This document shows, piece by piece, positions 35,430 through 44,516 of a stretch of 64,000 nucleotides of DNA (the stretch's first letter is position 1; every line of letters begins with the position of its first letter). The notes under the pieces are model-generated. The model had not been told where the DNA came from, made no database searches, and worked only from the letters and a program-made list of their open reading frames with translations. The stretch covers positions 868,001-932,000 of the forward strand of contig NZ_JACCCC010000001.1 in the NCBI RefSeq assembly GCF_013408795.1, given 5' to 3'. This DNA comes from Spinactinospora alkalitolerans (lineage in GTDB: Bacteria > Actinomycetota > Actinomycetes > Streptosporangiales > Streptosporangiaceae). The translations under genes were made by a program, and so were the position numbers.

Positions 35430-35555
35430 ACCCGTGGGCATCCGCCGTTCCCCGCACACGGCGCGGGCGGCGGCCCTGTCTTCGGAGGTATGACCATGGA
35501 CCAGGGCGAGGCCGTCGGCAACACAGAATGCGATCAGGTCATCGGCCGGATCCTT

Positions 35556-35754
35556 CTTTGGGTTCCACCCTCGGCCCCGGGGCGGAGCAGGCGCGCGGGC
35601 GGGCCCCCTCCACCTCGACTCCAGGGGGTCTTCAAGCCCGGCCCCAGGAGGGACGGCGTGCGGGTGGATCGCCCGGTCACCGCGGATCCCTCCTTCGGCT
35701 GAGACTTCACAACCCCAGTGGCCGAGGTTGAAACTCACGGTCGAGATCGGCGAG
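35556..35754 (-). repeat. Dispersed repeat family R1, copy B
   Basis: The reverse complement of this stretch aligns with 16660-16899. The conserved end motif GGCCGAGGTTGAAACTCACG then GTCGAGATCGGCGAG occupies 35720-35754. The other end (35556-35576) keeps only the inner part of the terminal repeat. It lies between adnB and the convergent acyltransferase gene. The remaining bases of the 438-base gap (35430-35555 and 35755-35867) show no gene. Confidence 0.7.
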
Positions 35755-35867
35755 GAAAACACCGCGAAACGGACGCATGTCCCGGGTCGCCCGTTCACCT
35801 GCGGTCCAGGCCCCGCCCGACTTGTGCGAACCTCGGTAGGGAGGGCCAAGGGGCGCTCTCCGGCCCG

Positions 35868-37178
35868 CTACAGGATTCGGACCAGCGCCACCAGGAAGCC
35901 GGCGGCGGCCAGGACGGCGGCTGTGCGAGCGGTGGCCGAACGCAGGGCGGTGCGCTCCCACGGGCCCTCGTAGCGGCGCAGCGCCGCCACGAGCAGCAGC
36001 AGGACCGCGCCGAACACCGGCAGCCACAGCAGGCGGGCCGCGATCCAGGCCGGTCCGTCGGCGGCGGCGGTCAGGCCGGGCAGCACACCCCACACCGACC
36101 CCGCCGCGCTCACCGCGACCAGTGCGCTCTGGTGCCAGCAGAACACCGTGAGCGCGCCGAGGTTGAGCGCGGCGACCCCCGCCCACAGCAGCGGACTGCG
36201 GCGCAGCAGGCGCTCCAGCGGGTCGCGCAGCAGCACGGCCGCGCCGATCTGGGCCGCCGCCAGCGTCGGGACGAACAGCGACGGCGGGTGGGCGTTGCTG
36301 CGTTCCGCCCCGGGCACGCCGACGGCGCTCACCGGGTAACCGAGTCGGGTCACCAGCACAGCGAGTCCCACCGCCCCGGCGATGAGCAGGACCACCGCGA
36401 TCGGCCGGCTCAGCCGACCGTGCGCCCAGGACACGCCCAACTGGTAGCCGAACAGCCAGGCCGGGAGCACGTTGACCATGCCGAGCCATCCGGGCACCGC
36501 CTCCTGCCAGGGGCCGTGGCACAGCAGGTCGACGGCTGCGACGGCCGCCAGCGGGACCAGTACGGCGACGGCGCCGAAGCGCAGGTCGGCCGCCACGACG
36601 TAGCGGGTCAGCGCGGTGACCGCCAGGTACACGGCGATGAACCACATCGGCTGGCCGGTCAGCAGCACGCCCGTGCGCATCGTCGCCTCCGGCACGCCGA
36701 GCAGCGGGAGCACCGCCGCGATCAGCCCCCAGACCGCGGCCACCGCGATCAGCGGCCGCAGCAGCCGTCCCAGCCGGGCGCGCAGCCACGCCCCGTCGCT
36801 CTGCCCCCGCTCCCGCGACCGCGCCAGGGACCGCGCCGCGACGTAGCCGCCCACCAGGAAGAACAGGCCGAGCAGTTGCAGTACCCAGCTCAACGGGGCC
36901 AGCCCGGGCATGTCCCGCAGCGGGCTGGAGACGCGCAGACCGCCGTCCTCCCACACCACCAGCGCGGTCACCAGCCAGTGGCCGAGGACGACACCGCAGA
37001 TCGCGAGGGCGCGCAGGCCGTCGATCGCGCGCTCGCGCGTCGCCGGCGTGGCGCGGTCGATCCCGGCGGCGGCCTCGCCGATGCGGTGCCCGGCGCCGCG
37101 CCACCGCGACGGTCGCGGGCCGCGCCGCGCGTCTGCGCGGTGGCCGCGCCGCACCGGATCCCCGTTCGTGGCCGTCAT
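35868..37178 (-). CDS. Integral membrane acyltransferase (acyltransferase-3 family)
   Basis: A 436-residue membrane protein with about ten spans. The start of the domain has RERAIDGLRALAICGVVLGH, the usual R/E...D-x-L-R-A-x-A-x-x-x-V-x-x-x-H signature of acyltransferase-3 proteins; another marker is LTGQPMWFIAVYLA. These enzymes transfer acetyl or other acyl groups to cell-envelope glycans or exported molecules. The first 45 residues are Arg-rich and probably cytosolic. Its ATG overlaps the stop of the upstream hydrolase gene by four bases, so both are cotranscribed. Confidence 0.85.
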   Translation of the reverse strand: MTATNGDPVRRGHRADARRGPRPSRWRGAGHRIGEAAAGIDRATPATRERAIDGLRALAICGVVLGHWLVTALVVWEDGGLRVSSPLRDMPGLAPLSWVLQLLGLFFLVGGYVAARSLARSRERGQSDGAWLRARLGRLLRPLIAVAAVWGLIAAVLPLLGVPEATMRTGVLLTGQPMWFIAVYLAVTALTRYVVAADLRFGAVAVLVPLAAVAAVDLLCHGPWQEAVPGWLGMVNVLPAWLFGYQLGVSWAHGRLSRPIAVVLLIAGAVGLAVLVTRLGYPVSAVGVPGAERSNAHPPSLFVPTLAAAQIGAAVLLRDPLERLLRRSPLLWAGVAALNLGALTVFCWHQSALVAVSAAGSVWGVLPGLTAAADGPAWIAARLLWLPVFGAVLLLLVAALRRYEGPWERTALRSATARTAAVLAAAGFLVALVRIL

Positions 37179-38011
37179 GGCGTCGTCTCCCGCAGTTCTC
37201 CGCCGTCCCCGAGCGCGATCCGCGCGATGGCCTCCAGCGACGCGCTCCCGGGCCGGTAATAGGATTCATGCCCGTGAATCGGACCGGGGAAGAACACCCG
37301 GGCGCCGAAATCCGGGTCCATCGGGTCGGAGCCGTAGCCCAGCGGTCCCAGGGCGACCGACGGCACGAAGCGGATCCAGTCGTCATCGGCGCGAGTGGCC
37401 CACACCCGCGCCCGCACCTCCTCCGCGCCGCCCACGCCCATCCCGGGGCTGCCCAGCGCCACCACGTCGTCGGCGACGCCCCCGTGCCGGGCGGCCTCGC
37501 CGCACACGACGCTGCCGTAGCTGTGGCAGACCAGGGTGACGTGGGCGTCCTCCGGCAGCCACGCGTCGAACCGCACCAGCTCGGCCGCGCCCTCCCGCGC
37601 CGACGTGGAGGTGAGCGCGTGCGGGCCCAGGTCCTGCGGCGGCAGGTAGCCCAGCCAGACCACCACGGCCGCGCGGGAGTCCGGCCGCTGCCGCCGCAGC
37701 TCCTCCAGCAGCGCCCGGCCGTTGGCCAGCGGGACCGTGCCGGGGTTGCCGTCGCTGCGCCGGAAGTTGCCCCGGTTCTGCCCGGTGCCGGGCACGAGCA
37801 CGGCGATGTCGTCGGCGCCGTCGAGGTCGCCCAGCGCCTCCACCACCCGGCCGGAACCGGCGGGGTCGTCGGCCAGCAGGTGGTGCCCGTCGACGACCTC
37901 GGAGGAGTAGCGCAGCGGCGCCGGTACGGGATCGGGCTGCTGCAGCCACACCGCTCCGCCGATGAGTACCGACAGGGCCGCGATGGCCGGGGCGTTCATC
38001 CGTCGCGTCAT
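37175..38011 (-). CDS. Secreted or membrane-anchored alpha/beta hydrolase (DUF1023-like)
   Basis: A 278-residue protein with an N-terminal hydrophobic segment (APAIAALSVLIGGAVWL) that may be a signal peptide or anchor. The hydrolase domain has VLVPGTGQNRGNFRRSD, a nucleophile motif CHSYGSVVCG, and VALGSPGMGV with a late His in GPIHGHESYY. This resembles the actinobacterial DUF1023 hydrolases. It overlaps the acyltransferase gene by four bases, so a shared role in adding and removing acyl groups is possible but unproven. Confidence 0.78.
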   Translation of the reverse strand: MTRRMNAPAIAALSVLIGGAVWLQQPDPVPAPLRYSSEVVDGHHLLADDPAGSGRVVEALGDLDGADDIAVLVPGTGQNRGNFRRSDGNPGTVPLANGRALLEELRRQRPDSRAAVVVWLGYLPPQDLGPHALTSTSAREGAAELVRFDAWLPEDAHVTLVCHSYGSVVCGEAARHGGVADDVVALGSPGMGVGGAEEVRARVWATRADDDWIRFVPSVALGPLGYGSDPMDPDFGARVFFPGPIHGHESYYRPGSASLEAIARIALGDGGELRETTP

Positions 38012-38137
38012 GCCGATGACGCTAGGAACCGGCCTCCAGCCCGGTCGTCCCCCCGCAGAGCCGACCGTCGGCTACCTCCGGAGGGGGAGGGGGCCGGTGC
38101 TGCCTCGCCAGGTCTCCGGCAGGCAGAGGTGCGACCC

Positions 38138-38818
38138 CTAGACCAGCCCGTTCTCGTAGCTGAAGACGACGGCCTGGGTGCGGTCGCGCAGGCCCAGCTT
38201 CATCAGGATCCGGCCGACGTGGGTCTTCACGGTCTGCTCGGCGAGGAACAGCTCCTGCGCGATCTCGCCGTTGGACAGGCCGCGCGCGACCTGGCGCAGC
38301 ACGTCGACCTCGCGGGGGGTGAGGTCGTCGAAGGCCTCGGGCCGGGCGTGGATCTTCTCCCTGCGCCGCTTGGCGATGTCGCCGATCAGCCGCTTCGTCA
38401 CCGACGGCGCGAGCAGCGCGTCGCCGTCGGCCACCACGCGCACCGCCGAGCGCAGGTCCTCGACCGGGGCGTCCTTCAGCAGGAACCCGCTGGCACCGGC
38501 GCCGAGCGCCTCGTAGACGTACTCGTCGAGGTCGAAGGTCGTCAGGACGAGTACCCGGGTGCCCGCGGCCGGGCCGTCGGGGTCGTCCGCCCCGCCGCCC
38601 ATCGTGGTGATCTGCCGGGTGGCGGCCAGGCCGTCCAGGACCGGCATGCGCACGTCCATCACCACGACGGCCGGCCGGTGGCTGCGCGCCAGCTCCACGG
38701 CCTCGTGCCCGTTGGCGGCCTGCCCCACGACGTCGATGTCGGGTGCGGCGTCGAGCAGCGTGGCGATGCCGTCGCGCACCATGGCCTGGTCGTCGGCGAC
38801 TATGACGGTGATGGGCAC
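38138..38818 (-). CDS. NarL/LuxR-type response regulator
   Basis: A 226-residue regulator. The receiver domain has acidic DDQAMVRDG, phospho-acceptor Asp in VVMDVRMPVLDG (about residue 55) and the Lys in GFLLKDAPVEDL. The C-terminal LuxR HTH contains LTPREVDVLRQVARGLSNGE and TVKTHVGRILMKLGLRDRTQ. It lies 61 bases downstream of the histidine kinase gene and is probably cotranscribed. Target genes are unknown; the acyltransferase pair downstream is a candidate. Confidence 0.93.
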   Translation of the reverse strand: MPITVIVADDQAMVRDGIATLLDAAPDIDVVGQAANGHEAVELARSHRPAVVVMDVRMPVLDGLAATRQITTMGGGADDPDGPAAGTRVLVLTTFDLDEYVYEALGAGASGFLLKDAPVEDLRSAVRVVADGDALLAPSVTKRLIGDIAKRRREKIHARPEAFDDLTPREVDVLRQVARGLSNGEIAQELFLAEQTVKTHVGRILMKLGLRDRTQAVVFSYENGLV

Positions 38819-38879
38819 GGCCCAAGCCTAGCCAGGCCCCACGGCCCCCACCGCCGGATGGCCGGATGCGGCGGTCCTT

Positions 38880-41222
38880 TCAGTCCTCCCCCGGGACGGG
38901 CAGTTCGGCGACGACCTCGAAGCCGCCGCCGGGGAGCGGCCCGGCGCGCAGCGACCCGCCGAGCATCGCCACCCGCTCCCGCATCCCGACCAGGCCGTGC
39001 CCGCCGGGTTCCAGACCGGGCCCGGGGGTGGAGGCGCCGGCGGGGCCGTTGGCGATCCGCAGCGTGACCAGCCCGGGACCGCCTTCGACGCCGATGCGCA
39101 CGTGCGCTCCCGCGGCGTGCCGCCCGGCGTTGCTCAGGGACTCCTGGACGATGCGGTACGCCGACAGGTCCACCGAGCCCGGCAGGTCCCCGGGCAGGCC
39201 GGCGACCTCCAGTTCGACGGTCATCCCCGCCTCGCGGGCCCCGGCCACGAGATCGTCCAGTTGCGCCAGGCCGGGCTGGGGCACCCGCTCGGCGTCCTCG
39301 TCGTCCTCGCGCAGCAGCCCCACGACCCTGCGCATCTCCGCCAGCGCGTCGCGCGCGGTGTCGCGGAGCGCGTGGAAGGTCGCGGCCGCATCCGGTGACA
39401 GGTCCAGGTCCTTGTAGGGCGCGGCCTCCGCCTGGATCGCGATCATCGACATGTGGTGGGAGACGACGTCGTGCAGCTCGCGGGCGATGCGGGAGCGCTC
39501 CTCCAGCACGGCCTGGCGGGCGCGGTCCTGCCTGCGCAGCGCGCTCTCGTGGGCGAGCTCGCGCTGGGCGGTGCGCCTGCCGCGCACGGTGTGGCCGAAG
39601 GCGAGGACGGCGACGGCGACGGCGGAGATCCACAGCGCCTGCAGCGGCGGGGTCCCGGCGAACACGGAGGCCGGGAGGATGCCCAGCAGCACGGTGACGG
39701 CGCCGACGCCGGCCGTCAGCCGACCGGAGGAGCCGATCGCCACCAGGTACAGCACCAGCGGCAGCACGACCAGCACGGCGATCGGCCACGGCCACAGGAT
39801 GCCCGGTGGGATGCCCCCGACGGCCGTCGGGGACAGCATCGAACCGTCGTCGACCGCGGAGGCCACCAGGACGGCGAAGAGGCCTGCGGTCATGAACCGC
39901 CAGGTCAGCAATGGGGAGTAGGGAAGCAGCGCCAGCGGCAGGCCCGTCACGATGCCCAGGACCACGGAGGGCGCCACGGCCATCCCGAGGAAGTCGACCG
40001 TCTGGACGGCGGCCAGCGCCGCGACACCGGCCCCGACCCCGAACAACAGGAACCAGGCGATGGCCTTCTGATAGGCGGAGTGGCGCGGAGCGTCTCGGTT
40101 GAGGGTGGTGGCGGGTGACGGGCGCCCTTCCAGCGGCAGCAGCAGCCACAGCAGCAGGTAGACGGCGGCGCTGAGCGGGAGGAACAGGCAGAACAGCAGG
40201 CGGAACGTGATGAGCCTGGCCAAGGACCCCCGGGCGAACGCGCCGCACACCCCCGCGATCACGCGCTCCCCGATCGGCCGGACCGGCCCGCGGGGAAGGC
40301 GCAGCCGCCCGGCCGCCGGCCGGGCCGGGGTCCGCCACACCGCGTCGAGGACGTCGTCCCACAGGGGGATCGGCGGGCGGCCCGTCGGCGGGACCTCCTG
40401 CCGCGAGGACTCCGCCCCCGCGGCCTCGCGGCGCAGCCGGACGTTGTCCCCGGCGATCAGCACGGCGAGCACGAGGACGACGGACCACACCACGGGTGCG
40501 GCGTCGGCGCCCAGCACGGCCGTGTGGACGGTGGTCAGGGCGGTGGCGCACGCCCCGACCACGAGCACGACCCTGCGGTCGTACTGGCTCGCCACGATGA
40601 ACAGCACGAGGAGGTAGGCGGCGGCCCCCGCGGCCGGGAACGGGCCGTTGGAGGCGACGGGCTGCTCCGGCAGCGTCCACAGCAGGAACAGCATCAGCAC
40701 CAGCGCCGGCGTCATGAGGCGCCAGGACAGCAGCGGGGAGCGGGGGAGCGCGAGGAGGGGGAGCCCCACGGCGAGGCCCGCGATCAGCGCGGAGGTCTCG
40801 GTCAGGCCCAGATCCATCAGCCGTGGGGCGCTCAGGAGGGAGACCGCGGCCGCGGCCGCGATGACGAGCAGTTGCCGGTTCGCCCGGCCGCGCACGCTCT
40901 CCGGGGGCCGTCCGGCCGCCCCGACCAGCCAGACCACCGGATACAGCGCCATCGGCAGCACGAGCAGGATCGCCAGCAGGCGCACCGTCCACGGCCGCCA
41001 TCCGCGCCGCCGGGCGATCCCCGCGCAGACGCCGCCGAGCAGCGGGCGCGCGCCGTCGCCGCTCCCCGGCACCGGCAGCCGCCTGGGCAGCGCGCTCGGC
41101 GGGCCCCACACCGCGGCGCGCAGGGTGTCGGCGATCGGGCGTGCGGTGTCGGCCTCCGGCTCCGGCGGTTCGCGCCCGTCCCGCGCCGTTCCCGCTCGCG
41201 GCTCCCGTTCCTCGGCGTTCAT
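38880..41222 (-). CDS. Sensor histidine kinase with duplicated PspC-containing membrane module
   Basis: A 780-residue kinase, about twice the usual size for this NarL/DesK-type class. The kinase part is at the end: HisKA_3 box ERSRIARELHDVVSHHMSMI with the phospho-His, then NAGRHAAGAHVRIGVEGG and GHGLVGMRERVAMLGG for ATP binding. The first 520 residues hold two related membrane modules. Module 1 has PspC-like LLGGVCAGIARRRGWRPWTV and later LALPRSPLLSWRLMTPAL; module 2 has VIAGVCGAFARGSLARLITF and LALLPYSPLLTWRFMTAGLF. ATG 41222 is used. The signal is probably envelope or lipid stress, by analogy with PspC. Confidence 0.88.
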   Translation of the reverse strand: MNAEEREPRAGTARDGREPPEPEADTARPIADTLRAAVWGPPSALPRRLPVPGSGDGARPLLGGVCAGIARRRGWRPWTVRLLAILLVLPMALYPVVWLVGAAGRPPESVRGRANRQLLVIAAAAAVSLLSAPRLMDLGLTETSALIAGLAVGLPLLALPRSPLLSWRLMTPALVLMLFLLWTLPEQPVASNGPFPAAGAAAYLLVLFIVASQYDRRVVLVVGACATALTTVHTAVLGADAAPVVWSVVLVLAVLIAGDNVRLRREAAGAESSRQEVPPTGRPPIPLWDDVLDAVWRTPARPAAGRLRLPRGPVRPIGERVIAGVCGAFARGSLARLITFRLLFCLFLPLSAAVYLLLWLLLPLEGRPSPATTLNRDAPRHSAYQKAIAWFLLFGVGAGVAALAAVQTVDFLGMAVAPSVVLGIVTGLPLALLPYSPLLTWRFMTAGLFAVLVASAVDDGSMLSPTAVGGIPPGILWPWPIAVLVVLPLVLYLVAIGSSGRLTAGVGAVTVLLGILPASVFAGTPPLQALWISAVAVAVLAFGHTVRGRRTAQRELAHESALRRQDRARQAVLEERSRIARELHDVVSHHMSMIAIQAEAAPYKDLDLSPDAAATFHALRDTARDALAEMRRVVGLLREDDEDAERVPQPGLAQLDDLVAGAREAGMTVELEVAGLPGDLPGSVDLSAYRIVQESLSNAGRHAAGAHVRIGVEGGPGLVTLRIANGPAGASTPGPGLEPGGHGLVGMRERVAMLGGSLRAGPLPGGGFEVVAELPVPGED

Positions 41223-41385
41223 CTCCCACTCGAAGGATCGATGTGCGTGCTCCGCTCCACAGTAGAGCGCGGGCCCCGCCCGCGCCCCCGTGTCCACAGG
41301 GCTACCCGGCGCCTGGCTCTCAGGTAGGGGGAGCGTGCGGCAGGACATCGATCCGCTGGACACGCCCTACCGAGGTCTGCGTTCC

Positions 41386-41451
41386 GCGGCGGTCTCGACG
41401 TTGTGGGGCCTGAAACCGCTCGAATGACCCCGATAAGGTCGAGATCGCCGC
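41386..41451. repeat. Long inverted repeat related to the hairpin at 16617-16663
   Basis: GCGGCGGTCTCGAC (41386-41399) pairs with GTCGAGATCGCCGC (41438-41451) at 13 of 14 positions. An inner GGGG/CCCC pair frames a loop CCTGAAACCGCTCGAATGA. The loop region is nearly the same as the reverse complement of 16631-16649 (CCTGAAAACGTCGCGATGA). It lies in the 314-base region between the divergent kinase and M20 genes, where no gene is visible. Confidence 0.6.
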
Positions 41452-41536
41452 CGAAGGCCCAGGCCGCGCAGCCGATGCAGACCTCAGTAAGCTCGGTAGC
41501 GGTCAGCGTCGATCAGGGAAGGAACCGGTTCGCCAG

Positions 41537-42919
41537 ATGGATCCGCGCACCTACGTCGAGAAGCACCGCGGTGAGTTCGTCGCCGCGCTCAAGGACTGGC
41601 TGGCGATCCCGTCCATATCGGCCGATCCCGCTCGCAGCGGCGACGTCCGCCGCTCGGCGGACTGGCTGGCCGCCCACCTCGCCGACACGGGCTTCCCGAC
41701 CGTGGAGGTCTGGGAGACCGACGGCATGCCCGCGGTCTTCGCCGAGTGGCCGGCGACCGACCCCGGGGCCCCCACCGTCGTCGTCTACGGCCACCACGAC
41801 GTGCAGCCCGTCGATCCCGTCGAGGCCTGGCACACCGATCCCTTCGTCCCGGTCGAGCAGGGCGACCGGCTGATCGGCCGCGGCGCCTCCGACGACAAGG
41901 GCCAGGTGCTGTTCCACACCCTCGGCCTGCGCGCCAACCTCGCCGCCTCCGGCGCGAGCGCCCCGCCGGTGACCGTCAAACTGCTCGTGGAGGGCGAGGA
42001 GGAGTCCGGGTCGCCGCACTTCGCCGAGCTGCTGAAGCGCCACCGGGACCGGCTCGGCTGCGACGTCGTCGTCATCTCCGACACCACCATGTGGTCGGCC
42101 GAGACGCCGTCGATGTGCGTGGGCATGCGCGGCCTGACGGACTGCCAGATCGACGTGTACGGACCAGAGGTCGACCTGCACAGCGGCTCCTTCGGCGGCG
42201 CGGTCCCCAATCCCGCCCGGGTGCTCGCCGGCCTGCTGGCCGGGATGCACGACGCCGACGGCCGCATCGCCATCCCCGGCTTCCACGACGACGTCGCCGA
42301 GGTCACGGCGGCCGAGCGCGGGCTCCTCGCCCGGCTCCCCTTCGACGAGGCCGAGTGGCTGCGCACCGCGAGCAGCACCGCCGCCGCGGGCGAGGCCGGG
42401 TACAGCACGCTGGAACGCGTCTGGGTGCGCCCGACGGCCGAGATCAACGGCATGTGGAGCGGCCACACCGGTGCCGGAACCAAGACGATCGTCCCGCGCT
42501 CCGCGCACGCCAAGGTCAGCTTCCGGCTGGTCCCGGACCAGGACCCGCTGCGCGTCCAGCGGTGCGTGGACGCCTACGTGGCCGGCAACCTGCCCGAGGG
42601 CGTGCGCGCCACCGTGGCCTTCGCCGGGCCCGGCGTGCGCCCGTGCGCCTCCGACCTCGAATCGGCCGCCGTGCGCGCCGCCCGCGCGGCCATGGGCCGG
42701 GCGTTCGACACCGAGGTGCTGTTCACCCGCGAGGGCGGCAGCGGCCCCGAGGCCGACATCGCCGACGTTCTCGGCGCGCCGCTGGTGTTCGTCGCGGTGG
42801 GCCTCGACGACGACCGGATCCACGCGCCCAACGAAAAGGTCGAGGTCCCCCTGCTGCTCAAGGGCGCCGAGAGCGCCGCCCACCTGTGGGACGAGCTCGC
42901 CGCCGCGCTGCGCCCGTAG
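41537..42919 (+). CDS. M20-family dipeptidase/metallopeptidase
   Basis: A 460-residue di-zinc peptidase of the M20A/carnosinase type. Metal and catalytic motifs: GHHDVQPVDP (first His and Asp), GRGASDDKGQ, general base pair EGEEESGSPHF, and final ligand His in RIHAPNEKVE. The dimerisation (lid) domain sits between about 200 and 310 (DLHSGSFGGAVPNPARVLAG). It is a cytosolic exodipeptidase; the exact substrate is not clear. The start ATG 41537 has GGGAAGG-like purine-rich sequence upstream. Confidence 0.92.
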   Translation: MDPRTYVEKHRGEFVAALKDWLAIPSISADPARSGDVRRSADWLAAHLADTGFPTVEVWETDGMPAVFAEWPATDPGAPTVVVYGHHDVQPVDPVEAWHTDPFVPVEQGDRLIGRGASDDKGQVLFHTLGLRANLAASGASAPPVTVKLLVEGEEESGSPHFAELLKRHRDRLGCDVVVISDTTMWSAETPSMCVGMRGLTDCQIDVYGPEVDLHSGSFGGAVPNPARVLAGLLAGMHDADGRIAIPGFHDDVAEVTAAERGLLARLPFDEAEWLRTASSTAAAGEAGYSTLERVWVRPTAEINGMWSGHTGAGTKTIVPRSAHAKVSFRLVPDQDPLRVQRCVDAYVAGNLPEGVRATVAFAGPGVRPCASDLESAAVRAARAAMGRAFDTEVLFTREGGSGPEADIADVLGAPLVFVAVGLDDDRIHAPNEKVEVPLLLKGAESAAHLWDELAAALRP

Positions 42920-42952
42920 GGTCTCCCGCACCGAACCCCTGGAAGAAGCACC

Positions 42953-43921
42953 ATGACCGAACCACATCTGACCCCGGCTCTTTCGCGCGGCGTCGTCGAC
43001 ATGGCCGGGCACCGGCGCACCGACGAGGCGTGGCTGGAGGCGGCCTGGGCCGATCCGCGCACCCGCGTGCTCGTGCTGGAGCGGGGCGAACCCGGTGAAT
43101 ACGGGTGGCGCGGCCTGATGGTCAAGCAGTCCCGAGCCCTGGTGAGCACCGACACCGAGCGCCCGGAACTGGTGTTCGCGGCGCCGGCCGAGGCTCCCGA
43201 GGGCGAGCGCTACCTGCTCGGCGTCGACGAGACCGGGCGCGCCTACTTCGCGGTGCGCGCGGCCTCCGGCGTGGAGCTCACCGAGTCGGCCGGCACCAAG
43301 CTGACCTCCCTGCGCGACATCGGCGCGCTGCTCGACGCGCGCGACTCCGGGCTGCTCACCCACGCCGTCGCGCTCGCCAACTGGCACGCCACGCACATGT
43401 TCTGCTCCCGCTGCGGTTCGCCCACGCGCTCCGGCGCGGCGGGGCACGTGCGCACGTGCGAGAAGGAGGGCAACGACACCTTCCCGCGGATGGACCCGGC
43501 CGTGATCATGCTGGTGCACCGGGTCGCCGACGGGACCGAGCAGTGCCTGCTGGCGCACAACCCGAGGTGGCCGGAGAAGCGCTACTCGGTGCTGGCCGGA
43601 TTCGTCGAGCCCGGTGAATCACTGGAGCAGGCCGTCATCCGGGAGGTCGCCGAAGAGGTCGGCGTGGCCGTCGCGGATCCGCGCTACCTCGGCTCCCAGC
43701 CGTGGCCGTTCCCGCGCAGCCTGATGCTGGGCTACTCCGCCCTCGCCGTGGGCACGGCCGAGCGCACCGACCACCAGGAGATCGAGCACGTGCGCTGGTT
43801 CACCCGCGAGGAGCTCCTCGCCGCGGCCCGAAGCGGCGAGGTCCTGCTGCCCGGCCCCGTATCGATCGCGCGCAAGCTCATCGAGAACTGGTACGGCGCC
43901 GGACTCCCCGGCGGCTGGTGA
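42953..43921 (+). CDS. nudC: NAD(+)/NADH diphosphatase NudC
   Basis: A 322-residue NUDIX enzyme that cleaves NAD(H) into NMN(H) and AMP and removes NAD caps from RNA. A zinc ribbon begins with MFCSRCGSPTRSGAAG and ends at a later Cys. The Nudix box is GFVEPGESLEQAVIREVAEE. The NADH-specific motif SQPWPFPRSLMLGY follows about 20 residues later, which identifies NudC rather than another NUDIX enzyme. It starts 33 bases after the M20 gene and is probably in the same operon. Confidence 0.95.
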   Translation: MTEPHLTPALSRGVVDMAGHRRTDEAWLEAAWADPRTRVLVLERGEPGEYGWRGLMVKQSRALVSTDTERPELVFAAPAEAPEGERYLLGVDETGRAYFAVRAASGVELTESAGTKLTSLRDIGALLDARDSGLLTHAVALANWHATHMFCSRCGSPTRSGAAGHVRTCEKEGNDTFPRMDPAVIMLVHRVADGTEQCLLAHNPRWPEKRYSVLAGFVEPGESLEQAVIREVAEEVGVAVADPRYLGSQPWPFPRSLMLGYSALAVGTAERTDHQEIEHVRWFTREELLAAARSGEVLLPGPVSIARKLIENWYGAGLPGGW

Positions 43922-43958
43922 GGCCGCCCCCATACGGCCCCGCCGCCCCGCTCCCCGG

Positions 43959-44456
43959 CTACCTGCGCCTCCTGGCCGGACCGGCCTGGGCGGCCGCGCC
44001 CTCGCGGGCCAGTTCCTCCGGCAGAGCCGTCAGGGGGTTGCCCGCGCTGGTGACCACCTCGCGGGCGAGCTCGTTGACCTTGCGGCCGCGCGAGCGCGCG
44101 GCGTGGCGCAGCCGTTCGAACGCTTTGCGCGGGGTCAGCCGGTGCCGCTCGGAGAGCACTCCTATGGCCTGCTCCACGACCACGCGGGTGTGCAGCGCGT
44201 GCTCCAACTGCGCCACCGTCACCCGGAGCCGCTCCAGCTCCGACGCCTGCTCCGGCGCGCGCGGGGGCACGGCGGCCACCGCGGCCTGCTGCCGATCCTC
44301 GGCGGCGAGGAGGTCGGCCAGCACCATGGCGTTGACCAGGTCCGGCAACTCCTCGTCGCCGTGCACCCTCCAGCCGGCGGATGTCCGCCGGATCAGCCCG
44401 ATCGCCGTTTCGTCCCCGTTGCGAACCGCTCTGTCAGGCGTCACGTCTTCCCCCAT
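43959..44456 (-). CDS. ANTAR-domain RNA-binding regulator
   Basis: A 165-residue protein. A coiled-coil-like Glu/Gln-rich region (EQASELERLRVTVAQLEHAL) leads into the ANTAR domain TRVVVEQAIGVLSERHRLTP and KAFERLRHAARSRGRKVNEL. ANTAR domains bind paired hexaloop RNA hairpins to prevent transcription termination. The N-terminal 70 residues do not show a clear GAF or receiver domain, so the sensing part is unknown. It converges on nudC. Confidence 0.85.
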   Translation of the reverse strand: MGEDVTPDRAVRNGDETAIGLIRRTSAGWRVHGDEELPDLVNAMVLADLLAAEDRQQAAVAAVPPRAPEQASELERLRVTVAQLEHALHTRVVVEQAIGVLSERHRLTPRKAFERLRHAARSRGRKVNELAREVVTSAGNPLTALPEELAREGAAAQAGPARRRR

Positions 44457-44516
44457 CTTCTCTGCAGCCGAGAAGCCGGAACGCCACCCCGCGCCGCGAG
44501 GTGGCGGGCCGCTCGG

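Noticed and set aside
32634-35849. A 1071-codon open frame opposite adnB
   Set aside because: It mirrors adnB codons and has no motifs; adnB has complete helicase and nuclease motifs.
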